In this document: positions 1 through 11,196 of the stretch, piece by piece
Position numbering within the stretch: position 1 is the first letter of the stretch
Layout of the letters: each line of letters begins with the position of its first letter
NCBI RefSeq assembly: GCF_025699295.1
Contig: NZ_JAILWB010000005.1
Coordinates: 229,265 to 293,264 of the forward strand
From: Hydrogenophaga sp.
GTDB lineage: Bacteria; Pseudomonadota; Gammaproteobacteria; Burkholderiales; Burkholderiaceae_C
Direction: 5' to 3'
DNA length: 64,000 bases
Notes under the pieces: generated by a model
Database searches by the model: none
What the model was told of the DNA's origin: nothing
What the model saw: the letters and a program-made list of their open reading frames with translations, nothing else
Translations under genes and position numbers: made by a program

Positions 1-330
1 AGCGGACAGCTGCGCGCGCTCGCCATCAGCACCGCGCAGCGCCAGCACGACAAACCCAACGTGCCGGCGCTGGCCGAGACCTTCCCTGGCTTCGAGTACA
101 CCGGCTGGAACGGTGTGTTCGCACCGGCGGGCACGCCGGCCGACGTGGTGGCGCGCGTGAACCGCGACCTGGAGACCGTGCTGCGCCAGCCCGAGGTGTC
201 GCAACGCCTGGCGCAACTGGGCTCGCTGGCCGAGCAGAAGATGTCGGTGGCCGAATTCGACGCCTTCATGCGCGATGAGCGTGAGCGCTGGCGCGGGGTC
301 ATCAAGACCTTGGGCATCACCGCGGAGTAA
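1..330 (+). CDS. Bug-family tripartite tricarboxylate transporter substrate-binding protein, C-terminal part
   Basis: The frame is open from base 1, so the gene begins before the window; about 109 C-terminal residues remain. Visible features are LRALAIST, a PALAETFPGFEY segment, and GVFAPAGTPADVVARVN, the ordered C-terminal blocks of the Bug/TctC family of periplasmic solute receptors. These proteins bind small organic acids and may feed a TctAB-type permease or act as sensors. It stops 6 bases before the amidohydrolase, so it is probably co-transcribed with the aromatic degradation genes and may bind their substrate; that link is inferred from position. The signal peptide is outside the window. 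Confidence 0.9.
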   Translation, partial: SGQLRALAISTAQRQHDKPNVPALAETFPGFEYTGWNGVFAPAGTPADVVARVNRDLETVLRQPEVSQRLAQLGSLAEQKMSVAEFDAFMRDERERWRGVIKTLGITAE

Positions 331-336
331 ACCAGC

Positions 337-1368
337 GTGCCGTCCGTGATGCGTTGCGCCTGCGGCGTCGACGTGCATTCGCACGTCGTGCCCGAGAACT
401 TCCCCGCCTACATCGGCCGCAGCATGCCGGCGGACTGGCCGTCCATGGCGCCGGCGCAGCCCTGCCACCGCAGCGTGATGATCGCGGGCAAAAACTACCG
501 CACCGTGGTCGACAAGTGCTGGGACGTGGCCCGCCGCCTGGAGGACCTGCCCGGCATGGGGCTAGGCCTGCAGGTGATGTCGCCCATGCCCGAGCTGCTG
601 TCGTACTGGATGGCGCCAGCCGACGCGCAGCAGCTGCTGCGCTTCCTCAACGACCAGATCGCGGCCATGGTCGCCGACAGCGCGGGCCGGCTCGCCGGCC
701 TGGGCGCGGTACCGCTGCAGGACATGGACCTGGCCCTGCGCGAGCTGGAGTACGTGGTGAAGACACTGGGTTTTCCCGGCGTGGAAGTGGGCAGCAACAT
801 CAACGGCGTGCCGATCGGTGCGCCCGCCTTCGATCCCTTCTTCGAGGCCTGCGAGGCGCTGGGCGCGGCGGTGTTCGTGCACGCCATCCGGCCTGCCGGC
901 ATGGAGCGCCTGGTGGGCCCGGCGCCGCTGCAGCAGGTGCTGGGCTACCCCGGTGACGTGGGGCTGGCCGCCGCGTCCGTCATCACCACCAACCTGCTGG
1001 TGTGCCGGCCGGCACTGCGCATCGCCTTCAGCCACGGCGGCGGCACGCTGGCTTCACTGCTGCCGCGCCTGCAGCAGGGCTGGGGCGTGTTTCCGGCGCT
1101 GCGCGAGGCCGTGCTGCAAGCCCCTGCCGAACAGGCGCGCCGCCTGTTCTACGACACCCTGGTGTTCGACGAGCCCATGTTGCGCCACCTGGTGGACCGC
1201 TTCGGCGACACGCAGCTGATGGTGGGCACCGACTACCCGTTCAATTTCCACGACCACACGCCGGTGCAGCGCATCGAAGCCGCCGGCTTCGACGATGCGG
1301 TCACCGCGCGGCTGGTGCAACACAACGCCGAGCGCTTCCTGGGCCGGCAGAAAGTGACCACCCCATGA
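337..1368 (+). CDS. Amidohydrolase family protein (ACMSD-like decarboxylase/hydrolase)
   Basis: A 343-residue TIM-barrel metal hydrolase of the Amidohydro_2 / aminocarboxymuconate-semialdehyde decarboxylase group. Metal ligands can be read: H14 and H16 in VDVHSH, H182 in VFVHAIRP, H233 in FSHGGG, and D299 in VGTDYPF. Members act on semialdehyde or carboxylated products of aromatic ring cleavage, by non-oxidative decarboxylation or hydrolysis. The GTG at 337 gives full length; an ATG at 349 is an equally possible start. Its stop overlaps the start of the downstream dioxygenase (ATGA at 1365-1368), indicating translational coupling. The exact substrate cannot be told from sequence. Confidence 0.85.
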   Translation: MPSVMRCACGVDVHSHVVPENFPAYIGRSMPADWPSMAPAQPCHRSVMIAGKNYRTVVDKCWDVARRLEDLPGMGLGLQVMSPMPELLSYWMAPADAQQLLRFLNDQIAAMVADSAGRLAGLGAVPLQDMDLALRELEYVVKTLGFPGVEVGSNINGVPIGAPAFDPFFEACEALGAAVFVHAIRPAGMERLVGPAPLQQVLGYPGDVGLAAASVITTNLLVCRPALRIAFSHGGGTLASLLPRLQQGWGVFPALREAVLQAPAEQARRLFYDTLVFDEPMLRHLVDRFGDTQLMVGTDYPFNFHDHTPVQRIEAAGFDDAVTARLVQHNAERFLGRQKVTTP

Positions 1369-2273
1369 GCTCTCCCTGGATCGAAGGCCTGCGCAGCGTG
1401 GCCCTGAACGTGCCCGACCTGGCGCAGGCCGAGGCCTTCTACACCACCGTGTGGCGCCTCGACGTGGCGCACCGCAGCGAGGGCAAGGCCCTTTACCTGC
1501 GCGGCACCGGCAGCGACCACCACCTGCTCGCCCTCTATGCCGGCGGGCCCGTGCCGCAGCTGCGGCAGGTCACGCTGCGCGCGCGCAGCGCCGAGGCCCT
1601 GCAGGCGGTGGCCGAGGCCGTGCCGCGCGCGGGCGGCCGCATCGTCTCGCCCATCGGCCCGTTGTCGAAGAACCCCGCTGGCGGCACGGGCCTGACCCTG
1701 CGCGACCCGCACGGCCGCGTGTTCCAGGTGGTGCACGGCGACGCGCGCGCCGACGACATGGGCGAATGGCGGGACCGGCCCGTGCGCCTGACCCATGTGG
1801 TGCTCAACAGCCACGCGGTGGACGACACGCAGCGCTTCCTCACCGAAGCCCTGGGCTTCACCCTGGCCGACCGCACGGTGGCGATTGCCTTCATGAACTG
1901 CAACAGCGACCACCACACGCTCGCGGTGGGCGTGGCCGACAACGATGCGCTCAACCACATCGCCTTCCTGATGCCGGACGGCGAATCGGTGATGCGCGGT
2001 GGCGGCCGCATGAAGGACGCGGGCCACCCGATCCAGTGGGGCCCGGGGCGCCACGGCCCGGGCAACAACCTTTTCAACTACTTCATCGACCCGTTCGGTG
2101 TCGTCATCGAATACACCGCCGAGGTCGAACAGGTCGACGAGAGCTACCAGCCGCGCGGCCCGGCCGACTGGAAGTGGCCGCCCGGGCGCGTCGACCAGTG
2201 GGGCATCTCGCCCCCGCCCGGCCCCACGCTGAAGGAGGCGCAGCGCCGCGTGCTGTTCGCGCCTTCGACCTGA
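1365..2273 (+). CDS. VOC-superfamily extradiol ring-cleavage dioxygenase (two-domain, type I)
   Basis: A 302-residue protein with two vicinal-oxygen-chelate repeats, the size and layout of type I extradiol dioxygenases of the BphC / catechol 2,3-dioxygenase class. In the second repeat the Fe(II) ligands can be placed: H144 in RLTHVVLNS, H198 in LNHIAF and E249 in VIEYTAE. The second-shell SDHHT motif (residues 181-185) and Y240 are also present. It should therefore be a working ring-cleavage enzyme rather than a glyoxalase. The ATG at 1365 overlaps the upstream stop. Context (hydroxylase, FAH hydrolase and amidohydrolase in one run) supports cleavage of a catechol-type intermediate. The substrate is unknown. 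Confidence 0.85.
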   Translation: MSSPWIEGLRSVALNVPDLAQAEAFYTTVWRLDVAHRSEGKALYLRGTGSDHHLLALYAGGPVPQLRQVTLRARSAEALQAVAEAVPRAGGRIVSPIGPLSKNPAGGTGLTLRDPHGRVFQVVHGDARADDMGEWRDRPVRLTHVVLNSHAVDDTQRFLTEALGFTLADRTVAIAFMNCNSDHHTLAVGVADNDALNHIAFLMPDGESVMRGGGRMKDAGHPIQWGPGRHGPGNNLFNYFIDPFGVVIEYTAEVEQVDESYQPRGPADWKWPPGRVDQWGISPPPGPTLKEAQRRVLFAPST

Positions 2274-2307
2274 TTCCCTGTTTCTTCTTTCTCAACGACC
2301 ACCTGCC

Positions 2308-3174
2308 ATGAAGTTCACCACCTACCTGCGCGAAGGCGCACCCCGCCTGGCCGTCGTCGACGGCACCGACCTGATCGACCTGAACGACGCCCAGCCCCAG
2401 GTGCCTGCCGACCTGCGCGCGGCCTTGCGGGCGGGCATCGACCTGCAGGCCGCCGCAAGCACCGCGCTGAGCGGCCCCTGCAAGCGGCAGGCCATCGCCA
2501 GCGCGAAGCTCGCGCCGCTGGTGCCCGAACCCGGCAAGATCATCTGCCTGGGCCTGAACTACTTCGACCACGCCAAGGAGGGCGGGCGCGACAAGCCCGA
2601 GTACCCGTGGTTCTTCTTCCGCGGCGCGTCCTCGCTGATCGCGCATGGCGACGCGGGCGTGGTGCCCTCGGTGTCCACGAAGTTCGACTACGAGGCCGAG
2701 CTGGCGGTGGTGATCGGCCGCACCGTGCCGCGCCACACGAAGCAGGCCGACGCGCTGCCCTATGTGTTCGGCTACAGCTGCTTCAACGACATGAGCGTGC
2801 GCGACTACCAGAAGCGCACGCCGCAATGGACCATCGGCAAGAACTTCGACGGCACGGGCGGCTTCGGCCCGGTGCTGGTGAGCGCCGACGAACTGCCACC
2901 CGGCGCGGTGGGCCTGAAGATCCAGGGCCGCCTCAACGGCCAGGTGATGCAGGACGCCAACACCAGCGACATGATCTTCAACGTGGCCGAAACCATCGCG
3001 CTGCTGGCCGACGTGCTCACGCTCGAACCCGGCGACGTGATCGTGATGGGCACGCCCGCCGGCGTGGGCCAGGCGCGCACACCGCCGGTGTGGATGAAGT
3101 CCGGCGACAGCTTCGAGGTGGAGATCGAAGGCGTCGGCACGCTGGTCAACCCGATCGCGAACGAGCGGGTGTGA
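2308..3174 (+). CDS. Fumarylacetoacetate hydrolase (FAH) family protein
   Basis: A 288-residue FAH-fold enzyme. The divalent metal ligands are visible: E129 and E131 in FDYEAELAVVIG and D161 in CFNDMSVRD. The conserved active-site lysine lies in WTIGKNFDG (K178) and the family sequence KIICLGLNYFDHA is near residue 80. FAH members in meta-cleavage operons hydrate, decarboxylate or hydrolyse C-C bonds of ring-fission products, for example 2-hydroxypent-2,4-dienoate hydratases and acylpyruvases. The start ATG at 2308 lies 34 bases after the dioxygenase stop. The gene ends two bases before the flavin hydroxylase, so the genes are almost certainly one operon. Confidence 0.88.
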   Translation: MKFTTYLREGAPRLAVVDGTDLIDLNDAQPQVPADLRAALRAGIDLQAAASTALSGPCKRQAIASAKLAPLVPEPGKIICLGLNYFDHAKEGGRDKPEYPWFFFRGASSLIAHGDAGVVPSVSTKFDYEAELAVVIGRTVPRHTKQADALPYVFGYSCFNDMSVRDYQKRTPQWTIGKNFDGTGGFGPVLVSADELPPGAVGLKIQGRLNGQVMQDANTSDMIFNVAETIALLADVLTLEPGDVIVMGTPAGVGQARTPPVWMKSGDSFEVEIEGVGTLVNPIANERV

Positions 3175-3176
3175 CG

Positions 3177-4730
3177 ATGGAGCGCGTGTTCGATGTCGCC
3201 ATCGTCGGCTACGGCCCGGCGGGTGTGGTGGCCGCCGGTCTGCTCGGCCAGGCGGGCCTGAGCGTGTACGTGTGCGAGCGCCTGACCGAGGTCTACCAGA
3301 TACCGCGCGCGATCTCGCTGGACCACGAGATCATGCGCGTGTTCCAGCAGCTCGGCGTGGCCGACGCGGTCGCGCCCTTCTGCGAGCCGTTCACACCATC
3401 GGAGTACTTCGGTGTCGATGGCCAGCTGATCCGGCGCATGACCATGGTGGCGCCGCCCTACCCGCAGGGCCACACGCCGTCCATGGTGTTCACCCAGCCC
3501 GCCGTGGAGCGCGCGCTGCGCGAACGCGTGGCGCAGATGCCCAACGTGGTGGTGGAACTGGGTGTGGAGATGACGCACATCGCGCAGGACGCGTCGGGCG
3601 TGGCGCTCGACGTGCGCACCGGCAGCGGGCAACACACGGTGCGCGCGGCCTGGGCGATTGCCTGCGACGGTGGTGCCAGTACGGTGCGCACCCAGCTGGA
3701 GATGCCGCTGGAGGACCTGGACTTCGACGAACCCTGGCTGGTGGTGGACGTGCTGGTCAACGAGCAGGGCCTGGCGAAGCTGCCCAAGGTGAGCGTGCAG
3801 TACTGCGAACCCGAACGCCCCTGCACGCTGGTGATCGGCCCGAAGAACCACCGCCGCTGGGAGATCTCGCTCAAGCCCGGCGAAGACCCGAAGGCGGCCG
3901 CCACGCCCGAGGCCACCTGGCGCCTGCTCTCGCGCTGGCTCACGCCCGAGGACGGCGAACTCTGGCGCCAGGCCAGCTACCGCTTCCACGCACTGGTGGC
4001 GCGCGACTGGCGCCTGGGCCGCGTGTTCCTGGCCGGCGACGCGGCCCACATGCAACCGCCCTTCCTCGGACAGGGCATGTGCCAGGGCATCCGCGACGCG
4101 ACCAACCTGTCGTGGAAGCTCGCGGCCGTGCTGCGCGGTGACGTCACGGGCGCGCGCGCCGAGGCGCTGCTCGACAGCTACGGCACCGAACGCAAGGCCC
4201 ATGTGCGCGAACTCACCAGCCGCATCAAACACGTGGGTGCCGTCATCTGCGAACGCGACCCGGCAAAAGCGCGCGAGCGCGACGCCCGGATGCTCGCCGA
4301 TTGCGGCGGCGTGGTGAAGGACACGCCGCGCCAGGACATCCTGCCCGCGCTGGAGCAGGGGCTGCTGGCGCCGCAGACCCATGCCGCGCGCGGCAGCCTG
4401 TTCCCGCAACCCTGGCTGCTCAACGGCCCGCAGCGCCAGCGCATGGACGCCATCGCCGGCAACGGCTGGCGCCTGGTGCTCGCCCCCGGCCAGGCCACGC
4501 CGGCCGGCGCGGCGGCCCTGCCCTGGCTGCGCGCGGTGGCACTGGGCACGCCCGCTGCACGCGAGACCGACGGCGTGGCCGAAGCCTGGTTCCAGCGCCA
4601 CCAGTGCGTGGCAGCGCTGGTGCGGCCGGACAACTACGTGTATGGCGTGGCGGGCACGACCGACGAGGCCGAGGCGCTGGTGGCGGAACTGGCCATGCAA
4701 CTGGGCGTGATGGAGGCCTGCGCGACGTGA
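3177..4730 (+). CDS. FAD-dependent aromatic hydroxylase, MhpA-like (3-(3-hydroxyphenyl)propionate hydroxylase family)
   Basis: A 517-residue group A flavoprotein monooxygenase. The FAD/NAD fold is at the N terminus (DVAIVGYGPAGVVAA) and the second FAD-binding block, GDAAHMQPPFLGQGMCQGI, is in mid-protein, followed by the DATNLSWKL helix. IPRAISLDHEIMRVFQQLG and the C-terminal thioredoxin-like tail resemble MhpA and other bifunctional 3-(3-hydroxyphenyl)propionate / 3-hydroxycinnamate hydroxylases. It would add a hydroxyl to a phenolic substrate with NAD(P)H and O2, making the diol cleaved by the upstream dioxygenase. Start chosen at ATG 3177, two bases after the FAH stop. MhpB to MhpF homologues are absent, so the substrate may differ from the E. 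coli one. Confidence 0.85.
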   Translation: MERVFDVAIVGYGPAGVVAAGLLGQAGLSVYVCERLTEVYQIPRAISLDHEIMRVFQQLGVADAVAPFCEPFTPSEYFGVDGQLIRRMTMVAPPYPQGHTPSMVFTQPAVERALRERVAQMPNVVVELGVEMTHIAQDASGVALDVRTGSGQHTVRAAWAIACDGGASTVRTQLEMPLEDLDFDEPWLVVDVLVNEQGLAKLPKVSVQYCEPERPCTLVIGPKNHRRWEISLKPGEDPKAAATPEATWRLLSRWLTPEDGELWRQASYRFHALVARDWRLGRVFLAGDAAHMQPPFLGQGMCQGIRDATNLSWKLAAVLRGDVTGARAEALLDSYGTERKAHVRELTSRIKHVGAVICERDPAKARERDARMLADCGGVVKDTPRQDILPALEQGLLAPQTHAARGSLFPQPWLLNGPQRQRMDAIAGNGWRLVLAPGQATPAGAAALPWLRAVALGTPAARETDGVAEAWFQRHQCVAALVRPDNYVYGVAGTTDEAEALVAELAMQLGVMEACAT

Positions 4731-4775
4731 CGGCGCCCGACCGCCGAGCGAGCGAGCGGCTGGCCCGATCGTCCG

Positions 4776-6230
4776 CTACCAGGGGAGGGTGAACGTCTTG
4801 CCGTTGCAAAACGACTTCATGGCCTCCTGCACACCTTCCTTGTAGCCCAGGCCAGAGTCCTTGATGCCGCCGAAGGGCGTGAGTTCGATGCGGTAGCCAG
4901 GCACTTCCCACAGGTTCACGGTGCCCACCTTCAACTCGTGCGCGAAACGGGTGGCGTAGTCCATGCGGTTGGTGCAGATGCCGGACGACAGGCCGTAGGC
5001 CGTTCCGTTGGAGATGGCGATGGCTTCGTCTATGTCCTTGAACGTGACGATCGGGGACACGGGGCCGAAAGTCTCCTCGCGCACAAGCGTCATCCCGGGT
5101 TGCACGCGGTCGAGCACGGTGGGTGAGTAGAGTGCGCCGTCACGCTGGTTGCCGGTAAGCACGCGGGCGCCCTGGCCCACCGCTTCGTTCACCAGCTCTT
5201 CAAAACGCGCGGCGGCCTGGGCGTCGATCACGGTACCCATGTCCATGCTGGCGTCCATCGGGTTGCCGTGTTTCCAGAGACGGGTTTTCTCCACCACGAG
5301 CTCGGTGAAGTCGGCGGCCACGGCTTCGTGCACCAGCATGCGTTTCACGGCCGTGCAACGCTGACCGGAGTTCTTGTAGGAACCCTGCACCGCCAGGTCA
5401 GAGGCTTTGTCCAGGTCGGCGTCCTCCATCACGATCAGTGGGTCGTTGCCGCCGAGCTCGAGCACGATGCGGCGGTAGCCCGCCTTGGCCGCGATGTACT
5501 TGCCAATGGGCACACCGCCGGTGAAGGTGATCAGGTCCACGTTTTCGTTGGTCAGCATTTCATCGGCAATCTCGCGCGGGTCGCCCGTGATCACCTGGAA
5601 CATCTCGGGCGGCAAGCCGGCCTCGTACAGGATGTCGGCCAGGAAGCAGGCCGAAAGGGGCACCTTCTCCGACGGCTTGAGCACCATGCGGTTGTTGGTA
5701 GCGATGCTTGGAACCACCTTGTGCGCCACCTGGTTCATGGGGTGGTTGAACGGAGTGATGGCGGTGATCACACCCTGCAACGGTTCGCGCATGGTGATGA
5801 CCTTGCGCTTTTTTCCGTGCGGCGTGAGGTCACAGGAAAACACCTGCCCGTCGTCGCGCAGCGCCTCATTGGCGCCAAACACCAGCACATCGGCCACGCG
5901 GCCGATCTCGTACATCGAATCCTTCTTGCACAGGCCCGATTCGAGCGTGATGAGCGTGGACGCTTCTTCGGCGCGCGCGCGCAGCAACACGGATGCCTTC
6001 TGCAGGATGCTGGAACGCTCGTAGCGCGTGAGCGTGGCCTGGTAGTCGTGGCCGATGCGGTAGGCGCGGCGCACGTCATCCAGCGTGGCCAGCGGCACTG
6101 TGCCCACGCGCTCGCGGGTGTAGGGGTTGATCACGTCGAGATTTCGGTCTCGGGCGATGCGCTCGCCGCCGATGCGCAGCGCTTCGGCGCGAAAGTGTTC
6201 GCTGTCGCGCAGGGGGGTGCGTGCGTTCAT
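4776..6230 (-). CDS. phnY: Phosphonoacetaldehyde dehydrogenase (aldehyde dehydrogenase family)
   Basis: A 484-residue NAD(P)-dependent aldehyde dehydrogenase. The catalytic cysteine C292 lies in SGQRCTAVKR, the general base E258 in LELGGNDP, and the cofactor lysine K185 in LKPSEK. Its place directly downstream of phosphonoacetate hydrolase, and residue blocks such as LESGLCKKDS, match PhnY, which oxidises phosphonoacetaldehyde to phosphonoacetate. The start codon overlaps the stop of the Fe-ADH gene by 4 bases (6227-6230). It is the last gene of the phosphonate operon and faces the flavin hydroxylase tail to tail. Family assignment is firm; the substrate rests on context and similarity. Confidence 0.88.
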   Translation of the reverse strand: MNARTPLRDSEHFRAEALRIGGERIARDRNLDVINPYTRERVGTVPLATLDDVRRAYRIGHDYQATLTRYERSSILQKASVLLRARAEEASTLITLESGLCKKDSMYEIGRVADVLVFGANEALRDDGQVFSCDLTPHGKKRKVITMREPLQGVITAITPFNHPMNQVAHKVVPSIATNNRMVLKPSEKVPLSACFLADILYEAGLPPEMFQVITGDPREIADEMLTNENVDLITFTGGVPIGKYIAAKAGYRRIVLELGGNDPLIVMEDADLDKASDLAVQGSYKNSGQRCTAVKRMLVHEAVAADFTELVVEKTRLWKHGNPMDASMDMGTVIDAQAAARFEELVNEAVGQGARVLTGNQRDGALYSPTVLDRVQPGMTLVREETFGPVSPIVTFKDIDEAIAISNGTAYGLSSGICTNRMDYATRFAHELKVGTVNLWEVPGYRIELTPFGGIKDSGLGYKEGVQEAMKSFCNGKTFTLPW

Positions 6231-7330
6231 GCCAGGATCTCCTCGACGGCAGTGCCAATGAAGTTCTTGCCGCGTGCGCCGCCCTGGGCGTGCAGCACCA
6301 TCTGTTCGGCCTCCTCGTCGCTCACGCCGTAGTCGGCAAATCGCGTCTTCACGCCCAGGCTTTCGATGAAGCGCTCCAGGCGCGCGGGCGCATCGGCCAG
6401 CGGCAGGCCCAGGGCCTGGGTGAGCACGGCGTCGCGATCAGCGCGGTGGCCGATGGCGCGTTCCAGCACCATGGGCAGCGAGAACGAACATGCAATGCCG
6501 TGCGGAATGCCGTAGCGCAGCGTCATTTCATAGGAGATGGAATGCGCCAGCGCGGTCTTGGTGTTGGAGAAGGCCATGCCGGCCTTGAGCGCGGCCAGCG
6601 CCATGCGTCCGCGCAGTTCCACGCTGCCCAGCTCGCGCATCAGGCGCGGCAACACGTCCAGGATGTCCTGCACAGCCGAGATGGCGAGTGTGTCCGACAT
6701 CGGGTTGGCGTTGACGTTCCAGATCGATTCGAGCGCGTGCGAGAGGGCGTCCAGCCCGCTTTGCAACGTCACCGAAGCGGGCAACGAGAGCATGAGCTCC
6801 GGGTCGATCAGCGCCACGCTGGGCCAGGTCTGCGGCAGATGCAGCGAATACTTCTTCTGCCGCTCCCGGTCCCAGATGGTGGCCCAGGGCGTCACCTCGC
6901 TACCGGTGCCGGCGGTGGTGGGCACGGCAATCAGCGTCTTCGTGGCGTGCGGCGTAAAGGGCGCGCCGGTGGCCAGCAGTTCGACCAGTTCGTTGAAGCG
7001 GCCGCTGGCCGTGCCGACCATCAGTGCCTTGGCGGTGTCGATGGCACTGCCGCCGCCCACGGCCACGATGACTTCCGCATCGGCGTGGTCGCGCCAGAAC
7101 GTTTCGTAGGTGTGCGCGAGTTCGGCCACGTCGGGGTTGGGCAGCACCTGGTCGATCACGCAGGCCAGTTGCGCACCCAGCACACTCTCAAGGCGCGCCA
7201 GCAGGCCCAGTTGTCGCGCCTCGGGAAAGGTCACCAGCGCGGCTTTTCGGCCGGCCAGCAGTGTCGGCAGGGACAACAGGGCTCCTGGCCCGTACACGCT
7301 GTGCACGGGGTTGAAATAGTTTGCGGTCAT
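6227..7330 (-). CDS. Phosphonate-associated iron-containing alcohol dehydrogenase
   Basis: A 367-residue group III (Fe-dependent) alcohol dehydrogenase. The nucleotide-binding GGGSAIDTAKAL motif lies near residue 95, and metal-ligand blocks LDALSHALES, ALAHSISYEM and GIPHGIACSF follow in order. It belongs with the Fe-ADH type found in phosphonate gene clusters (TIGR03405 in my recollection). Between phnA and phnY the simplest role is reversible oxidation of 2-hydroxyethylphosphonate to phosphonoacetaldehyde, which PhnY would then oxidise; this is inference. It starts 9 bases after phnA and overlaps phnY by 4 bases. Confidence 0.85.
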   Translation of the reverse strand: MTANYFNPVHSVYGPGALLSLPTLLAGRKAALVTFPEARQLGLLARLESVLGAQLACVIDQVLPNPDVAELAHTYETFWRDHADAEVIVAVGGGSAIDTAKALMVGTASGRFNELVELLATGAPFTPHATKTLIAVPTTAGTGSEVTPWATIWDRERQKKYSLHLPQTWPSVALIDPELMLSLPASVTLQSGLDALSHALESIWNVNANPMSDTLAISAVQDILDVLPRLMRELGSVELRGRMALAALKAGMAFSNTKTALAHSISYEMTLRYGIPHGIACSFSLPMVLERAIGHRADRDAVLTQALGLPLADAPARLERFIESLGVKTRFADYGVSDEEAEQMVLHAQGGARGKNFIGTAVEEILA

Positions 7331-7339
7331 GGAAGGCCT

Positions 7340-9406
<2,067 letters not shown>

Positions 9407-9410
<4 letters not shown>

Positions 9411-10246
9411 GATTGCTCCAGAGCGAGTTGAGGGGCGGCATGTGCCGTGACGGGCGACGACGCGGGAGCAGCGAAGGCCGCTGGCGCTTCGGGCGTGGCC
9501 GGCACGGGCGCATCGAGTCCGCCGGGGTAGATGCGTTGCAGCACCTCGTCGGTCAGTTCGTCAGGCCGGCCTTCGAAGACCACACGGCCCGCCGCCACGC
9601 CGATGATCCTTTGGCCGAATTCGACGGCGTAGTCCACCTGGTGCAGGTTGCAGATCACGGTGATGCCGGAATCGCGGCTGGCCTGCTGCAGGTAACGCAG
9701 CACCTTGCGCGAGGTCTTGGGGTCCAGGCTGGCCACGGGCTCGTCGGCCAGGATCACCTTCGGGTGCTGGGCCAGCGCGCGGGCAATGCCCACGCGCTGC
9801 TTCTGCCCGCCCGAGAGGGTGTCGGTGCGCACGTCGGCCTTGTGCTCCAGCTCCACGCGGCGCAGGCATTCGTGCGCGGCCTCGATGTCGGCGCGCGGAA
9901 AAAGCTGGAACCACGAGAGCAGCGCAGGCATGGAGCCCAGCCGACCGGTGAGCACGTTCTTCAGTACCGAGAGGCGCGGCACCACGTTGTAATGCTGGAA
10001 GATCATGGCCACGTCGCGGCGCACCTTCCGCAAGCCTGAGCGGTCACCGCGCGAGAGTTCGCCATCCAGCCTGATCTCGCCGGCCGAGGGTTCGGCCAGG
10101 TGGTTGATGCAGCGCAGCAGCGTGGACTTGCCCGCACCCGACGCACCGAGGATGACGACGAACTCCCCCTTGGCCACAGTCAGGCTCACGTCGTGCAGTG
10201 CGACGAAGTCGCCGTAGCGCTTGGTCAGGTTGCGGATCTCGATCAT
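9407..10246 (-). CDS. phnC: Phosphonate ABC transporter ATP-binding protein
   Basis: A 279-residue ABC ATPase beginning MIEIRNLTKRYGDF. Walker A is GASGAGKST, the signature is LSGGQKQRVGIARAL, and Walker B with its catalytic Glu is VILADEPVASLDP; the switch His lies in VICNLHQVDYA. DVAMIFQHYNVVPRLSV is characteristic of PhnC. The ATG at 10246 overlaps the phnD stop by 4 bases; the frame stays open far upstream but that part runs antiparallel through phnD and is not coding. The last 40 or so residues are Ala/Pro-rich and longer than usual for the family. Confidence 0.95.
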
Positions 10247-11109
10247 TTCATCTTCCTCAGATCGAGATTGAGCAACTTGGCCGTGTCGCGGATCACGTTG
10301 TACGCGGCGTCGTTGGTGGGATGGAAGCCATTGAGCAGTCCTTGGTCCGACCAGGGAATGTCCTTCACCTGCAGGAACGCAGCCTGCACGCGCTTCTTGA
10401 GGTCGGCCGGCAGGTCGGTGCGCCACACCGTGGGCGACTCCGGGATGGGGTCGGACTTCCACACCTCGACCAGGTCCTCGCGCTTGGCCAGGCCCTTGTT
10501 GATGGCGGCGTCCAGGATGCGGTCGGCAATGGCGGCTGCATCGATCTTCTTGTTCTGCACGGCGATCGCGCTGGAGTCGTGCGAGCCGGAGAAGATGACG
10601 CGACCGAAGTCCTTGTCGGCGTCGAAGCCGGCTTTCATCAGACCCGCCTTGGGGAACAGATGGCCCGAGGTGGAGCTGGGGTCGACGAAGGCGAAATTCC
10701 TGCCCTTGAGGTCGGCCACCGTCTTGATGCCGCTGTCCTTGTGGGCAATGATCTGGCTGTGATAGAACGTGCGCCCGGCCTTCTTGGTCTCGGCCACCGC
10801 GAAGGCCTCGATGGGAGCGATGGTGGCGCCCAGCACATACGAGAACGGACCAAGGTAGGCCACGTCCAGGCGCTTGGAGCGAAGGGCCTCGATGACGCCG
10901 TTGTAGTCGGCCGCCACGAACGGCTTCACAGGCATGCCCAGCGCGCTGGAGAGCATGTCCATCATCTTCTGGCTGTTGGCGATCATGGCGCGGGAGTCCT
11001 CCGACGGGATCAGCCCGACGGTGAGTACCTGCTGGGATCGTGCGGGAAAAGACAGCGTGCCGGCCACGGCCGCGGCGGACCCTATCAGCACTTTTCTGCG
11101 GTTCATCAT
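10243..11109 (-). CDS. phnD: Phosphonate ABC transporter substrate-binding protein
   Basis: A 288-residue periplasmic receptor of the PhnD/Phn-Fe type. A signal peptide is clear (MMNRRKVLIGSAAAVAGTL, cleavage likely after ARS), with an RR pair that could permit Tat export. The mature part has VGLIPSEDSRAMIANSQ and the phosphonate-pocket region FAFVDPSSTSGHLFP. I chose ATG 11109, preceded by GGAG 8 bases upstream. An in-frame ATG at 11139 also has a good GGAG and would add ten residues before the signal peptide. It is the first gene of the phn operon and ends overlapping phnC. Confidence 0.92.
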   Translation of the reverse strand: MMNRRKVLIGSAAAVAGTLSFPARSQQVLTVGLIPSEDSRAMIANSQKMMDMLSSALGMPVKPFVAADYNGVIEALRSKRLDVAYLGPFSYVLGATIAPIEAFAVAETKKAGRTFYHSQIIAHKDSGIKTVADLKGRNFAFVDPSSTSGHLFPKAGLMKAGFDADKDFGRVIFSGSHDSSAIAVQNKKIDAAAIADRILDAAINKGLAKREDLVEVWKSDPIPESPTVWRTDLPADLKKRVQAAFLQVKDIPWSDQGLLNGFHPTNDAAYNVIRDTAKLLNLDLRKMK

Positions 11110-11196
11110 GAGCTTGTCTCCGGTGTGTTGTGAGGACATGAAATTTCTCCATCCTTGACAGGGCGGATTGCCCGGCTTGGGGTTTTTCAGCCGGTC

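Noticed and set aside
2805..4700. A 631-codon open frame on the minus strand, antisense to the FAH and hydroxylase genes
   Set aside because: The protein is His/Arg/Ala-rich with no domain. It is the mirror of strongly biased high-GC codons on the other strand.
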